A program made the position numbers and the translations under genes. From the NCBI RefSeq assembly GCF_035930445.1, contig NZ_CP142394.1, positions 219,501 to 283,500 of the forward strand: 64,000 nucleotides of DNA, written 5' to 3'. Positions 39,806-48,599 of the stretch are shown piece after piece (position 1 is the first letter of the stretch; the number at the start of each line of letters is the position of its first letter). The stretch comes from Sphingopyxis chilensis (GTDB taxonomy: Bacteria > Pseudomonadota > Alphaproteobacteria > Sphingomonadales > Sphingomonadaceae). The notes under the pieces are model-generated. The model made no database searches. It saw only the letters and a list, made by a program, of their open reading frames with translations, and was not told the DNA's origin.

Positions 39806-40954
39806 ATGGCGCCGACCATGATCGAGACGATTTCCACCCCCGCCGGGCTCGCCCGGGCCGACTTTCAGCTGGCCGAGCCGCTGAAGGACCGGCGAATCGT
39901 CGTTGCCATGTCCGGCGGAGTCGACTCGAGCGTCGTCGCCGCGCTCGCCGCGCGATCGGGCGCCGAAGTGATCGGCGTGACGCTGCAGCTCTACGATCAC
40001 GGCGCCAAGGCGAAGCGCGTCGGCGCCTGCTGCGCCGGGCAGGACATTCGCGACGCGCGCGCGGTCGCCGACCGGCTGGGCTTCGCGCATCATGTCTATG
40101 ACCATGAAAGCCGGTTCCGCGACACGGTGATCGACCAGTTCGCCGACGAATATCTCGCCGGACGGACGCCGATCCCCTGCGTGCGCTGCAACATGGGGGT
40201 GAAGTTCACCGACCTGTTCGCCCTTGCGAAGGATCTGGGCGCCGACTGCCTTGCGACCGGCCATTATGTCCGGCGCGTGATGGGGCCCGCGGGCGCCGAG
40301 CTGCACCGCGCGGTCGATCCGGCGCGCGACCAGAGCTATTTCCTGTTCGCGACGACGCAGGAGCAGCTCGACTTCCTGCGCTTTCCGCTCGGCGGAATGG
40401 AGAAGAGCGTTGTGCGCGAGATCGCGCGCGAACTGGGCCTTGGCGTCGCCAGCAAGCCCGACAGCCAGGACATCTGTTTCGTCCCAGACGGCGACTATGC
40501 GACGCTGGTGAAGAAGCTGCGCCCCGAGGCCGACGACCAGGGGGCGATCGTCCATGTCGACGGCCATGTGCTCGGCGCGCACAAGGGGCTGATCCACTAT
40601 ACGGTCGGGCAACGGCGCGGGATCGAGATCGGCGGGCAGGCCGAGCCGCTTTATGTGGTGCGGCTCGATGCGGCGAAGAAGGAAGTGATCGTCGGGCCGC
40701 GGCGCGCGCTTGGCGTTTCGGGCGCGCGGCTCGGCGAGGCGAACTGGCTCGCCGCGGTCGAGGGGCGCGAGGTTCTGGCGAAAGTGCGCAGCATGGCGAA
40801 GCCGGTGCCGGCGCGGGTGGCGGGCGACCGGCTGATCTTTGCCGCGGCCGAATATGGCGTTGCGCCCGGGCAGGCGGCGGTGCTGTACGACCCGGCCGAC
40901 AGCGCGCGCGTGCTCGGCGGCGGCTGGATCGAAGAGACGTTCGCAGCGGAATAG
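39806..40954 (+). CDS. mnmA: tRNA-specific 2-thiouridylase MnmA
   Basis: A 382-residue ATP pyrophosphatase that thiolates U34 of tRNA-Lys, -Glu and -Gln. The PP-loop is SGGVDSS (36-42); the catalytic cysteines are C128 ([11 protein letters not shown]) and C224 ([13 protein letters not shown]); other blocks are [14 protein letters not shown] and the C-terminal beta-barrel with [10 protein letters not shown]. The pair C125/C128 in place of a single first cysteine is common in alphaproteobacteria. The gene stands alone after a 130-nt upstream region that also holds the sciP-unit promoter on the other strand. Confidence 0.97.
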   Translation: MAPTMIETISTPAGLARADFQLAEPLKDRRIVVAMSGGVDSSVVAALAARSGAEVIGVTLQLYDHGAKAKRVGACCAGQDIRDARAVADRLGFAHHVYDHESRFRDTVIDQFADEYLAGRTPIPCVRCNMGVKFTDLFALAKDLGADCLATGHYVRRVMGPAGAELHRAVDPARDQSYFLFATTQEQLDFLRFPLGGMEKSVVREIARELGLGVASKPDSQDICFVPDGDYATLVKKLRPEADDQGAIVHVDGHVLGAHKGLIHYTVGQRRGIEIGGQAEPLYVVRLDAAKKEVIVGPRRALGVSGARLGEANWLAAVEGREVLAKVRSMAKPVPARVAGDRLIFAAAEYGVAPGQAAVLYDPADSARVLGGGWIEETFAAE

Positions 40955-41006
40955 ATTGAACTTTTCGCCCCGATGCCGCAGCCTGCTGCGCAAACAGGGG
41001 AGAAGA

Positions 41007-41423
41007 ATGATGGTCAATATGGTCTTGCGCGGCGCCGTCCTGCTGTGGGCGCTGTTCTTTGGCATCGTCGGCGCGCGCGGGTTGTTGGACCCGGCGAGCT
41101 ATACCGAGACCTTCGGCTTCACGATCAGCGGCGTCGCGATCAACACGCTGCGCGCCGATCTGTCGTCCTTCTTTCTCGTCTCGGCGGGCGCTGCGGCGCT
41201 CGGCGCGCTGGTCCCGGCGTGGGTACGCGCGTTGCTGGTGCCCGCGGCGCTTTACGGCACCGCGCTGGCGGGACGGCTGATCGGCGTCGCGATGGGCGAC
41301 CCGACCAACTTCGGCATCGTGCAGGGCATGATCGTCGAGGCATTGTCGGTCCTGCTGATGATCGGCAGCTGGTGGGTGCTGTCGCGGCCGCCGGTCGATG
41401 CGGCGGCAGGGGCAGGGTATTAG
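41007..41423 (+). CDS. DUF4345-like small membrane protein, 138 aa
   Basis: A four-helix membrane protein: about 5-25 (MVLRGAVLLWALFFGIVGARGLL), 45-68, 70-90 and 105-125 (FGIVQGMIVEALSVLLMIGSWWVL). The ARGLLDPASYTETFGFTISGVAINTLRADLSSFFLVSAGAAALG block fits the DUF4345 type of unknown function. The ATG at 41007 has a GGGGAGAAG site. It follows mnmA by 52 nt on the same strand. Confidence 0.82.
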   Translation: MMVNMVLRGAVLLWALFFGIVGARGLLDPASYTETFGFTISGVAINTLRADLSSFFLVSAGAAALGALVPAWVRALLVPAALYGTALAGRLIGVAMGDPTNFGIVQGMIVEALSVLLMIGSWWVLSRPPVDAAAGAGY

Positions 41424-41464
41424 TGCCGACATTCGTCATTTGTTTGATAAGCAAGCGAGCGCGA

Positions 41465-42853
41465 ATGAAGTGTAGGAGTGCAAATTTGCGAGCCATCTTG
41501 ATTGGAATTTGCAGTTTGTCGCTAAGTGCCTGCCATTTCTTGAGCGCTCCCTTTCCCGATGTTAACAGGGATAAGCTTGTAATCAGCCTCCAAAGGACTG
41601 CCTGCTTTGGATCTTGTCCAGATTACAAGGTCACAATCACAGGAAGCGGTCGCGTGGTTTTTGAAACCGCGCCACATCTCGCCCTCGATGACGTAGCGAA
41701 TGTTCATCGCGCAAACTCGACAGAAAGTGGCGTCCGAGTCCCCGGCACTCACGAGACGACCGTAGAGCCACAGGTGATCGACCAACTTCTGGCACAATTC
41801 GAAGAAGCTCGATTCTTCTCCCTCCGCGATGAGTATCGAGCGGAGGTTACTGACAACCCAACCTATGTGGTGACGATTGATACTGGCAACGGCAAGAAAT
41901 CGCTCGTCGACTATGTCGGCAAGAAAGCGGGGATGCCTGCGTCGGTGACAGCGCTTCAAGATGCAATTGATACGGCAGCGGGAACTGATCGCTGGATCAA
42001 GGGGACACCGCAGGTCATCCCGATGCTTCAAGAAGAGGGCGCTGACTTCGCGGGTACGTTGGGGCTCGAACTCATGGACGCTGCGGCCGAGCGCAACGAC
42101 GTGCGGACGATGCAGCGCTTGAAGGATTTGGGGGCTCCGGTTTTTCTCGCGGAAGGGCCGAGCCCACTAAGAACAGCAATCTACGAAGGACATCGCGATG
42201 CGATCAAATGGCTGATTGCTAACGGAGGGATCGCGGACGCAGCGCAGCGGAAGAGCGCGCTGCAGGAGGCAGTGGATTCAGATAATCACGCCGCGTACGA
42301 CGCTTTGTATCAGCCGCAGAATTCCAGTGGGATTGACCGCGCCTTCGCAACAAAGCTTCTAACGAGTGCGGCTGCGAACGCAGACCCCCAGATTGTTAGC
42401 GACATGCTCCGACTGGGGGCGAACCCGAACGGAGATAACGGTAGTCGCACTCCAATCGACCCTCCACTCTTTGAAGCTGCCAACGGTTTGATGAGCAATG
42501 ACGAAAAGCATCCTGCCACCACCGATCGCAGAGCAGTTATACGGCTGCTATTGGCTGCGGGAGCAAACATCGAGCATTGCCAAAACGGCTACTGCGATAG
42601 CGTCTTGTGGCAGGTGAGTGACGCTGGCGTCGCGAAACTGCTGTTGGACGCTGGAGCCAATCCAGACTTCAAGGACAATGAAGGAGAACATGTCCTTTTC
42701 AACATTTCAGATGAAGAGGTTGCGCTATTGCTCATTTCTCGCGGCGCTGACATGGGGGCGGTTAGGCCCGCAGACGGAAAAACCCTGAGAGGGTGGAGCG
42801 AGTACCAGAAATGGCCGAAGGTGCTGACGCTTCTCAATCAATCTAGGCTTTGA
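41465..42853 (+). CDS. Ankyrin-repeat lipoprotein with DUF6438-like domain, about 460 aa
   Basis: The N-terminus is a lipoprotein signal (RAILIGICSLSLSAC, lipobox LSAC). A DUF6438-like domain follows (ISLQRTACFGSCPDYKVTITGSGRVVFE, about 35-65, then FEEARFFSLRDEY and TYVVTIDTGNGKK). The second half holds at least five ankyrin-type repeats, e.g. LMDAAAERNDVRTMQRLKDLG, PLRTAIYEGHRDAIKWLIANGG and VAKLLLDAGANPDFKDNEG. It probably sits on the periplasmic membrane face and binds proteins. GC is lower than in neighbours, suggesting transfer. The start is uncertain: the ATG at 41465 has no ribosome site, whereas a TTG at 41486 has AGGAG 8 nt upstream and begins directly at the signal peptide. Confidence 0.8.
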   Translation: MKCRSANLRAILIGICSLSLSACHFLSAPFPDVNRDKLVISLQRTACFGSCPDYKVTITGSGRVVFETAPHLALDDVANVHRANSTESGVRVPGTHETTVEPQVIDQLLAQFEEARFFSLRDEYRAEVTDNPTYVVTIDTGNGKKSLVDYVGKKAGMPASVTALQDAIDTAAGTDRWIKGTPQVIPMLQEEGADFAGTLGLELMDAAAERNDVRTMQRLKDLGAPVFLAEGPSPLRTAIYEGHRDAIKWLIANGGIADAAQRKSALQEAVDSDNHAAYDALYQPQNSSGIDRAFATKLLTSAAANADPQIVSDMLRLGANPNGDNGSRTPIDPPLFEAANGLMSNDEKHPATTDRRAVIRLLLAAGANIEHCQNGYCDSVLWQVSDAGVAKLLLDAGANPDFKDNEGEHVLFNISDEEVALLLISRGADMGAVRPADGKTLRGWSEYQKWPKVLTLLNQSRL

Positions 42854-43014
42854 TTGAAGGCACTCCCAAGCGCAAAAGCTATGTCCGCTTTCTACCCCCA
42901 AAGCCGACCCGTCCATAATCGCCGGAATTCCGGCGTTGCTTGTCTTTTTAACCATTATGTGAGTTACTGGGGGCCGGGTCGCTTCTGTTTTCCTTTGTGG
43001 TGGGGAGGAAGCGT

Positions 43015-43152
43015 ATGACGAGCGAAGAGGACAAGAGGTCGAGTACGGACCGGCGGGCGGGCAACCGCCGCGTCGCCGAAGACCCGAATTACAATGGGCC
43101 GGATCGTCGCAAGGGCGACCGGCGAACGGACAAGGATCGTCGCTCCGACTGA
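43015..43152 (+). CDS. Small Arg-rich protein with DRR repeats, 45 aa
   Basis: A short ORF with a strong ribosome site (GGGGAGGAAGCGT before the ATG). The product is highly charged and repetitive: TDRRAGNRRV, GPDRRKGDRR and TDKDRRSD repeat a D-R-R core. It has no hydrophobic residues to speak of and is probably disordered and nucleic-acid or membrane-surface binding; this is only a composition-based guess. It lies 32 nt before a DsbA-family gene on the same strand. Confidence 0.65.
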   Translation: MTSEEDKRSSTDRRAGNRRVAEDPNYNGPDRRKGDRRTDKDRRSD

Positions 43153-43184
43153 GCGCGGCGGCGCGCGCCGGCAGGAGAAGAATT

Positions 43185-43877
43185 GTGACCGAACCGCGCG
43201 TGCCGCGCCTCAGCGTCGATATCGTGTCCGACGTGATGTGCCCCTGGTGCATCATCGGCTGGCTGAAATTCCGCAAGGTGATCGATCATTTCGCGGGCCG
43301 GCTGGACTTTCGCGTCCAGTGGCATCCGTTCGAGCTCAATCCCGACATGCCGCCCGAAGGCGAGGATGCGGCAAGCCATGTGATGCGCAAATATGGCATC
43401 AGCGCCGAACAGAGCCGCGCGAACACGGGGCGGCTCGCCGCCATCGCGGGCGAGCTGGGTTTCACCTTCAACCGCGGTCCGGATTTCCGGATGCGCAACA
43501 GTTTCGACGCGCACCGCCTGCTGACCTGGGCGGGAGCGATCGAGGAACCCGAACAGGAAGGACCGACCGGCGTTCAGACCGCGCTGAAGCTGGCTTTGTT
43601 CCAGGCGCATTTTACCGACAACCGCGATGTCGGCGACATGCAGGTACTCGCCGATATCGCGGCGTCGGTCGGGCTCGACCGCGCGCGGGCGGCCGCGATC
43701 CTGGGCTCGGGCGAATTCGGCGAAATGGTGCGCACCGAGGAAGCCTATTGGGCGGACCGGAACATCACCGGCGTGCCCGCCTTCATCCTCGGCGGGCGGA
43801 TGCTGGTTCCGGGCGCGCAGGATCCCGAGGTTTTCATTCGCGTGATCGAGAATAAGGTGCTGGCGGCGGCCGCCTGA
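43185..43877 (+). CDS. FrnE-like DsbA-family oxidoreductase
   Basis: A 230-residue cytoplasmic thioredoxin-fold protein with a redox motif C19-P-W-C22 (VSDVMCPWCIIGW) and the FrnE-type blocks WHPFELNPDMPPEGED, NSFDAHRLLTWA, LKLALFQAHFTDNRDVGD and the end VPAFILGGRMLVPGAQDPEVF. Known FrnE-type proteins act as disulfide isomerases or polyketide-associated isomerases. The start is a GTG with an AGGAG site 7-8 nt upstream. Confidence 0.92.
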   Translation: MTEPRVPRLSVDIVSDVMCPWCIIGWLKFRKVIDHFAGRLDFRVQWHPFELNPDMPPEGEDAASHVMRKYGISAEQSRANTGRLAAIAGELGFTFNRGPDFRMRNSFDAHRLLTWAGAIEEPEQEGPTGVQTALKLALFQAHFTDNRDVGDMQVLADIAASVGLDRARAAAILGSGEFGEMVRTEEAYWADRNITGVPAFILGGRMLVPGAQDPEVFIRVIENKVLAAAA

Positions 43878-43932
43878 GGAACGTCGGCGCCGACCTGCGC
43901 GTTTTCCGGCCACCCCCTGAAAGGAGCCGGCC

Positions 43933-44244
43933 ATGATCGACGATTCCCGCAAGCCCCAAGCAGATGCCCCCGAGGCTCGCAACCGCGAGCAGGACGATGA
44001 GGAGGCGCAGGCGCAGAGCGTCGCGGCCGCCGCACGGGGCGAGGCGCGGCTGGAGGACAGCGACAAGAAGCGCAGCGGCGACGCGAATGACGATGTGCAG
44101 GATCTGGTCGACCATATGCGCCAGATGGAGCGGTCGGGCCGCATCGACATGGATGCCTATCGCGGCGAACGCAGCGACGACGATGAGGAGGACGAACTCG
44201 GCCCCGGCGGGGTCGACGACGACGAACCGCGCGGGGCGCCCTGA
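43933..44244 (+). CDS. Acidic hypothetical protein, 103 aa
   Basis: A hydrophilic, strongly acidic protein (ARNREQDDEEAQAQSVAAAARG, GERSDDDEEDELGPGGVDDDEPRG) with a central potential helix (DVQDLVDHMRQMERSGRIDMDAYRGE). No family recognised. The ATG has AAAGGAG 7 nt upstream, so translation is likely. It is 55 nt after the DsbA-family gene. Confidence 0.7.
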   Translation: MIDDSRKPQADAPEARNREQDDEEAQAQSVAAAARGEARLEDSDKKRSGDANDDVQDLVDHMRQMERSGRIDMDAYRGERSDDDEEDELGPGGVDDDEPRGAP

Positions 44245-44265
44245 GCGAAGGGCCTCGCCGCCGCC

Positions 44266-44889
44266 CTAATCCTCGCCGGGGGTTCCCCACAGCGCCTCGT
44301 GCACCGTGCCGCGGCCAAGCGCGGGTTTGAAGATGAAGGCGACAAGATAGACGCCGAGCGCGAGGCTGATCACGACGAGCCCCGCGACCGGATTGACGAC
44401 GAGCCCGATGATCGCGCCTGCGGCAGCGGAGAGCGAGAGCAGGGTCAACCGTGCGTGCGCCTTGACATCGTGGCTGCGCCGGTCGGGCGCGCGGCCGACG
44501 ATCGACAGCGCGACGCGCATGATCGGCGGCAGCGCGAAGGCGAGCGCCATCCAGAGCCAGTGGTCGCGGTCGTTGCCCGCGTCGAACAGACGCCCGACGA
44601 GCCCCGTCGGGGCGCCGCCGAACACGCCGAGCGCCGCCATGATCGCCGTCATCGCGAGCGTTTCGGCAAGATCGACCGCGGCTTCGGGCGCGCCATAGCG
44701 CGGCACGCCGTCGGCGCCGGGGAAAGCCGCGATCGCGCCCTCGCCATATTGGGCGCCGAAATAGAGGAGCATCAGCAGCGCGGCCCAGACGTGAAGCGCG
44801 TCGGGGAAAGGTGCGGTCAGCGAGCCGTAGAGGAAGCTGCCGAGGAAGGCGGGGTAGATCAGGCTGTAGACATAGGTCGGCAGCCGCAT
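44266..44889 (-). CDS. Integral membrane protein, 207 aa, unknown function
   Basis: A polytopic membrane protein with about five hydrophobic segments: residues 5-25 (TYVYSLIYPAFLGSFLYGSL), 33-50 (VWAALLMLLYFGAQYGEG), 72-95, 110-130 (LWMALAFALPPIMRVALSIVG) and 148-185 (LTLLSLSAAAGAIIGLVVNPVAGLVVISLALGVYLVAFIF). No motif reveals a substrate. It begins 5 nt after the stop of the secreted 239-aa protein gene, so the two form a unit. Confidence 0.75.
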   Translation of the reverse strand: MRLPTYVYSLIYPAFLGSFLYGSLTAPFPDALHVWAALLMLLYFGAQYGEGAIAAFPGADGVPRYGAPEAAVDLAETLAMTAIMAALGVFGGAPTGLVGRLFDAGNDRDHWLWMALAFALPPIMRVALSIVGRAPDRRSHDVKAHARLTLLSLSAAAGAIIGLVVNPVAGLVVISLALGVYLVAFIFKPALGRGTVHEALWGTPGED

Positions 44890-44894
44890 CGGCG

Positions 44895-45614
44895 TCAGGC
44901 TTCGGGGCCGGGGGCGGCCGGTTCGGCGTCGTCGGAGGCCGTCGCGGCGTCGCCGTCCGGCGGCGCGGGGCGTTCGCCGCGCAGCGCGGCGTTCGGGCCT
45001 GCCATCTGGCGGCCGATGTCCGCCGCGACCAGTTGCGCGACAGGATCGTCGCCGAGCGCGCCGAGCTCGTCGCGGCGCGCGGCCAGCGCGGCGAGGCGCT
45101 CGTCCGCCGGCAGGCTTGCGACCTCGATGTAGAAGCGCACCGCCTGCAGCCACGGCGCGTCATCGGTCAGCACATCCTCGGCCCAGCGGCTGAACGCGCC
45201 GCCGGCGCCGCGCCACTGGCCCTCGTCCCGGTCGAGGAAGAAGAGCACGCGCGATCCGCTGGGAAAGGCATAGCGCGTGCACGCGCCGGCGAAGCTTTGC
45301 GGGTGCGCCTCCTTGAGTTCATAGGGATTGCTGAGCTGCACCTCGTCGCCGGTCGCGATCATCGCGGAGAGGGCGATCGGGGTCGAGGGCATCGCGCCCT
45401 TCAGCGCCGCGACGGGTTCGATCGCGATCGTCGGTTGTTCGTCGCTGCCGCGTTCGACATCGCCGGGGGCGACGGTGGCGAGCAGGATGAGCTCGCTGCG
45501 TTCGACGAGTTCCAAGTTGGTCGGCACGCGATAGCCCGGCGCAACCGAGCAGGCGAGGGCGGGAAGCGGCGCGGCGAAGAGTACGAGGCCGGCGGCGGAG
45601 AGGAGAAGGCGCAT
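44895..45614 (-). CDS. Exported hypothetical protein, 239 aa
   Basis: A protein with a clear signal peptide (MRLLLSAAGLVLFAAPLPALA, cleavage before CSVAPGY) and a mature domain with LVERSELILLATVAPGDV, SNPYELKEAHPQSFAGACTRYAFPSGSRVLFFLDRDEG, a pattern like a tissue-inhibitor/NTR-type OB fold in which an N-terminal cysteine and an inner C-x-R-Y occur (a guess). The C-terminus is Ala/Asp/Pro-rich. It is first in a two-gene unit with the membrane protein at 44266. Confidence 0.75.
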   Translation of the reverse strand: MRLLLSAAGLVLFAAPLPALACSVAPGYRVPTNLELVERSELILLATVAPGDVERGSDEQPTIAIEPVAALKGAMPSTPIALSAMIATGDEVQLSNPYELKEAHPQSFAGACTRYAFPSGSRVLFFLDRDEGQWRGAGGAFSRWAEDVLTDDAPWLQAVRFYIEVASLPADERLAALAARRDELGALGDDPVAQLVAADIGRQMAGPNAALRGERPAPPDGDAATASDDAEPAAPGPEA

Positions 45615-45752
45615 GGGCGGAGGCTAGCCTCGCGGCCGCCGTTTGGAAAGCCGGCGCGGCTTTCGGGCGCCCTGTCCTGCTCTATGGAGCCGACTCGGAT
45701 TCCATGCGTATGATCGGCGGGCTCCCTCCCCGGAGCGGCAAGGAGAATGACC

Positions 45753-45992
45753 ATGGCAGAGCATGACCATAGCGCGATCAAGGAAGATATGAATGTCGTG
45801 GGCGCCGACGGCGTCCATCTCGGCACCGTCGACCATCTCGAAGGCGAACGCATCAAGCTGACCAAGGCCGACAGCGTCGATGGCAAGCATCATTATCTGC
45901 CTGCGGGCCTGGTCGCCGCGGTCGAAGGCGACACGGTGCGCCTGTCGGCGAACGCCGCCAACGCGATCGACCTGTTCGAGGAAGCCGAATAG
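45753..45992 (+). CDS. DUF2171 family small protein, 79 aa
   Basis: A short PRC-barrel-like protein: NVVGADGVHLGTVDHLEGERIKLTKADSVDGKHHYLPAGLVAAVEGDTVRLSANAANAI matches DUF2171, a family of unknown function often linked to stress-response regulons. The ATG at 45753 is preferred to one 2 codons upstream because AAGGAG lies 7 nt before it. A terminator follows at 46050. Confidence 0.88.
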   Translation: MAEHDHSAIKEDMNVVGADGVHLGTVDHLEGERIKLTKADSVDGKHHYLPAGLVAAVEGDTVRLSANAANAIDLFEEAE

Positions 45993-46049
45993 CCGAACCC
46001 GCGAACAACAGAGGGCCGGAGGCGCAATCGGGCGCGCCGGCACCGAACT

Positions 46050-46080
46050 GGCCCGCCCTTTCCCCTGGGGCGGGCCATTT
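46050..46080 (+). terminator. Rho-independent terminator after the DUF2171 gene
   Basis: A 9-bp perfect stem GGCCCGCCC/GGGCGGGCC (46050-46058, 46068-46076) is followed by ATTTTCC. Confidence 0.8.
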
Positions 46081-46123
46081 TCCTATGTGAATTTTGAACG
46101 TCCCGGCTTTAGGGTGCCACGCG

Positions 46124-47704
46124 ATGGCACAGGGGGGACAAGAAACGCGGCCGCGCGGTCGCCGGTGGCGGCTGATCGCGGCGACGCTGCTGTTCGGCGC
46201 CGGATATGCGATCGCGAACCGGTTCCAGCTGACGCAAAGCGTTGCCTATCGCCTTGCCGCAGGCGACCCGCAAAGCGCGCTGACGGCCTTTCTGTTCCTG
46301 GCGTTTCAGGCGGCGATCCTGATGGCGGCGCTGTTCCTGTTCCCGCGCCGCTGGGCGGCGGCGCTGCTGACGCTCGCGGGCGGCTCGATCCTGATCAACC
46401 TTGGCTATAGCCAGATCGTCGGCGCGCTGCTCGATGCGGGCTCGCTGGCATGGCTGCTCGCCGAGACGGCGCAGGCGGGCAATGCCGCCGGCGAGTTCGG
46501 CGCCGAATTGCTGTGGGTTGCGGCGCAGGTCGCGGCGGCGCTGGCGCTGTTCGTCGCGGCGCGGACGCTGGCGCGCGGCGCGGCGACGATGCCGTGGGGG
46601 CGCGCGATCGCGGCGATGCTGCCGATCCTGCTTGTCGTGCCGGGCGCGCTCTATCGCCACGCCGCGGTGTGGCCGGAAGCCGCCGAACGCAATCTTTACG
46701 GGCTCGGCTGGGACCTCGCCACCGCGCCGCCGCCGCCGGCGCGCGCGCCGGTGACGCTGAAGCCCGCAGCCCGCGCCGACACGCCGCGGCATATCGTCTG
46801 GGTGATCGACGAGAGCGTCGCCGAGGCGCCGTTCCGCCGGCTGATCGCGCCGACGATCGCCCATGTGCCGCACAGCGATTTCGGGATCGCGGCGGCGATG
46901 GGGCATTGCAGCGCGCCGGCGCAGGTCGCGCTGCGGTCGGGGGTCGATGTGCGGCGCGTGTCGGCGGCGACGGATCTTCGCGCGACGCCGTCGATCTGGG
47001 CCTATGCCCAGGCGGCGGGATACCGGACGCTGCTGATCGACGGGCAGACGTCGGGGGCGCCGCAGAATCTGATGCTGCCGCCCGAGCGCGCGCTGATCGA
47101 CGATTACCGGCCGATGCCGGGCGGGATCGACACCGACCTGAAGATCGCCGATGCGCTCAATGCCGCGATGAAGGGCGGCGGGCGCAGCTTCACCTTTGCG
47201 GTGCTGCGCGGGGTCCATTTCCAGTATCGCGACCATTATCCCGAAGGCGCGATCGCGGCGGACAGCCCGGTGCGACGGCAATATGATGCTGCGCTTTCAT
47301 GGTCGAAGCGCCGTTTCTTTGCGCGATTGCTGGCGGGGGTCGACCGCGAGACGGTGGCGATCGTCTACACATCGGACCATGGGCAGAATCTGACCCCCGG
47401 CGCGCTGCCGCATTGCAGCCGCGAGGCGGTGGCCGACGAGTTTCGCGTGCCGCTGCTCGCCTTCCTGCCCGCCGGCGAGGCGGCGCGCCATGCCGGGGCG
47501 CCGCGCAGGGGGCATTCGACGAGCCAGATCTTTCCCGCGACGTTGGCGTGGATGGGCTATGACCCGGCAGCGGTCGCGGCGCGATACGACGAGGACCTGA
47601 CGCAGCCGACGGCGCGCTATGTGTGGTTCGGCCGCACCGTGATCCCGACGGGCGGCGACACCGCGATCGACGTGACCGCAGGGCCGCGATTTCCGGGCGG
47701 CTGA
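46124..47704 (+). CDS. Sulfatase/alkaline-phosphatase-superfamily membrane protein, 526 aa
   Basis: The N-terminal 200 residues contain five or so transmembrane helices (LIAATLLFGAGYAIANRF, AFLFLAFQAAILMAALFLF, AALLTLAGGSILINLGY, AAQVAAALALFVAARTL, IAAMLPILLVVPGALYR); the C-terminal half is a periplasmic hydrolase domain with VWVIDESVAEAPF, YTSDHGQNL and RGHSTSQIFPATLAWMGY, the layout of phosphoethanolamine transferases and related enzymes. The D-E-S and S-D-H metal sites are present; the nucleophile is less clear (GHCSAPAQVALRSG). It may modify a surface glycan or lipid. A TTG further upstream is in frame, but the ATG at 46124 fits better. Confidence 0.82.
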   Translation: MAQGGQETRPRGRRWRLIAATLLFGAGYAIANRFQLTQSVAYRLAAGDPQSALTAFLFLAFQAAILMAALFLFPRRWAAALLTLAGGSILINLGYSQIVGALLDAGSLAWLLAETAQAGNAAGEFGAELLWVAAQVAAALALFVAARTLARGAATMPWGRAIAAMLPILLVVPGALYRHAAVWPEAAERNLYGLGWDLATAPPPPARAPVTLKPAARADTPRHIVWVIDESVAEAPFRRLIAPTIAHVPHSDFGIAAAMGHCSAPAQVALRSGVDVRRVSAATDLRATPSIWAYAQAAGYRTLLIDGQTSGAPQNLMLPPERALIDDYRPMPGGIDTDLKIADALNAAMKGGGRSFTFAVLRGVHFQYRDHYPEGAIAADSPVRRQYDAALSWSKRRFFARLLAGVDRETVAIVYTSDHGQNLTPGALPHCSREAVADEFRVPLLAFLPAGEAARHAGAPRRGHSTSQIFPATLAWMGYDPAAVAARYDEDLTQPTARYVWFGRTVIPTGGDTAIDVTAGPRFPGG

Positions 47705-47729
47705 AACGGCGGCGGCTGAAACGGCGAAA

Positions 47730-47751
47730 GGGAGCCGGCATTCCGGCTCCC
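47730..47751 (+). terminator. Hairpin downstream of the sulfatase-fold gene
   Basis: GGGAGCCGG/CCGGCTCCC with a 4-nt loop, 26 nt after the stop. There is no T tract, so it is a weak terminator or mRNA-end structure. Confidence 0.5.
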
Positions 47752-47872
47752 TCCCCGATCGCGGACGCGATGCGGTCTCTTCAAAATCTGTCGGGCGGGG
47801 AGCCAGGTGCACCCGGCTCCCCCAGCGCGCGGCGACATCTCTCCGTGCGGGAGGTCGCCGCGGCTTGTGGGG

Positions 47873-48382
47873 TCAGCGCGATTCGACCTCGGCGGTCGTG
47901 CGCGCCTGGATTTCGGCCTGCGACAGCTTGGTGACAAGCCCGTGGGTGGCGCCGACGGCGCCATGATAGATTTCGGCGAGCGGCACATTGTAGAGCTTGC
48001 CGCCGCGGACGACGACCGCGGTGTCGCCCTCGACGCTCTGCACCGTGCCGACGCTGTTGCCGTCGGTGCCGTAAAGCTCGGCGCCGGCGCGCACCTGTTC
48101 GCGCGTCGCGAGGGTCAGGTTCGCGGCATCGACGCTTTTCTGCACCGCGCCATCGACCTGATCGACCATGCCGCCGACGGGGTCGGTCGCGTCCTGAACC
48201 GCGGCATTGCCGCCCAGCCCGACCTTGCCGACAAGGTTGACGTTCGCGACGCCGTCGCGGCCGATCGCGGCATCGGACGCGGACGCGGCGGACGTGGCCT
48301 GGGCCAGCGCGGGGGTTGCGGCGAGAAGGGCGGGGGCGGCCGCCAAAAGGGCCAGCGCGCCAAGAGCGGGGGGCTTGCGCAT
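47873..48382 (-). CDS. Exported PRC-barrel-like protein, 169 aa
   Basis: A protein with a long Ala/Leu signal peptide (MRKPPALGALALLAAAPALLAATPALAQA). The mature part has a central linker (VGGMVDQVDGAVQKSVDAANL) and a PRC-barrel-like domain (AGAELYGTDGNSVGTVQSVEGDTAVVVRGGKLYNVPLAEIYHG). Function is unknown. The ATG at 48382 is preferred because GGAGAGAG lies directly upstream; an ATG 4 codons earlier is possible. A run of 12 G (C on this strand) lies 38 nt upstream of the start. Confidence 0.8.
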   Translation of the reverse strand: MRKPPALGALALLAAAPALLAATPALAQATSAASASDAAIGRDGVANVNLVGKVGLGGNAAVQDATDPVGGMVDQVDGAVQKSVDAANLTLATREQVRAGAELYGTDGNSVGTVQSVEGDTAVVVRGGKLYNVPLAEIYHGAVGATHGLVTKLSQAEIQARTTAEVESR

Positions 48383-48419
48383 CTCTCTCTCCATGATGGG
48401 TCGGCATCGTCGACGCCCC

Positions 48420-48431
48420 GGGGGGGGGGGG
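48420..48431. repeat. Homopolymeric G tract (12 G)
   Basis: Twelve consecutive G residues in the 5' region of the leftward exported-protein gene, 38 nt before its ATG. A second shorter run (8 G) is at about 48541. Long G tracts are prone to slipped-strand changes. Confidence 0.8.
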
Positions 48432-48599
48432 AAGAGGGCGGCGACGATGCCTTCGACGGAGAAACCGGCGCGAACTCCGCTCGTTGCATCGCGCCGCGCC
48501 CGAATGCGACGAGCGGCCGCTCGCGGGCGACGAATGGCGAGGGGGGGGCGCGAGAACGGAGGCTGAGGCTCCACCGCTCCTCTCGATAAATGCCCTCGG

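Noticed and set aside
40973..41464. Upstream extension of the ankyrin lipoprotein to 626 codons
   Set aside because: It would overlap the whole DUF4345-like gene; a lipoprotein signal starts near 41465-41486.
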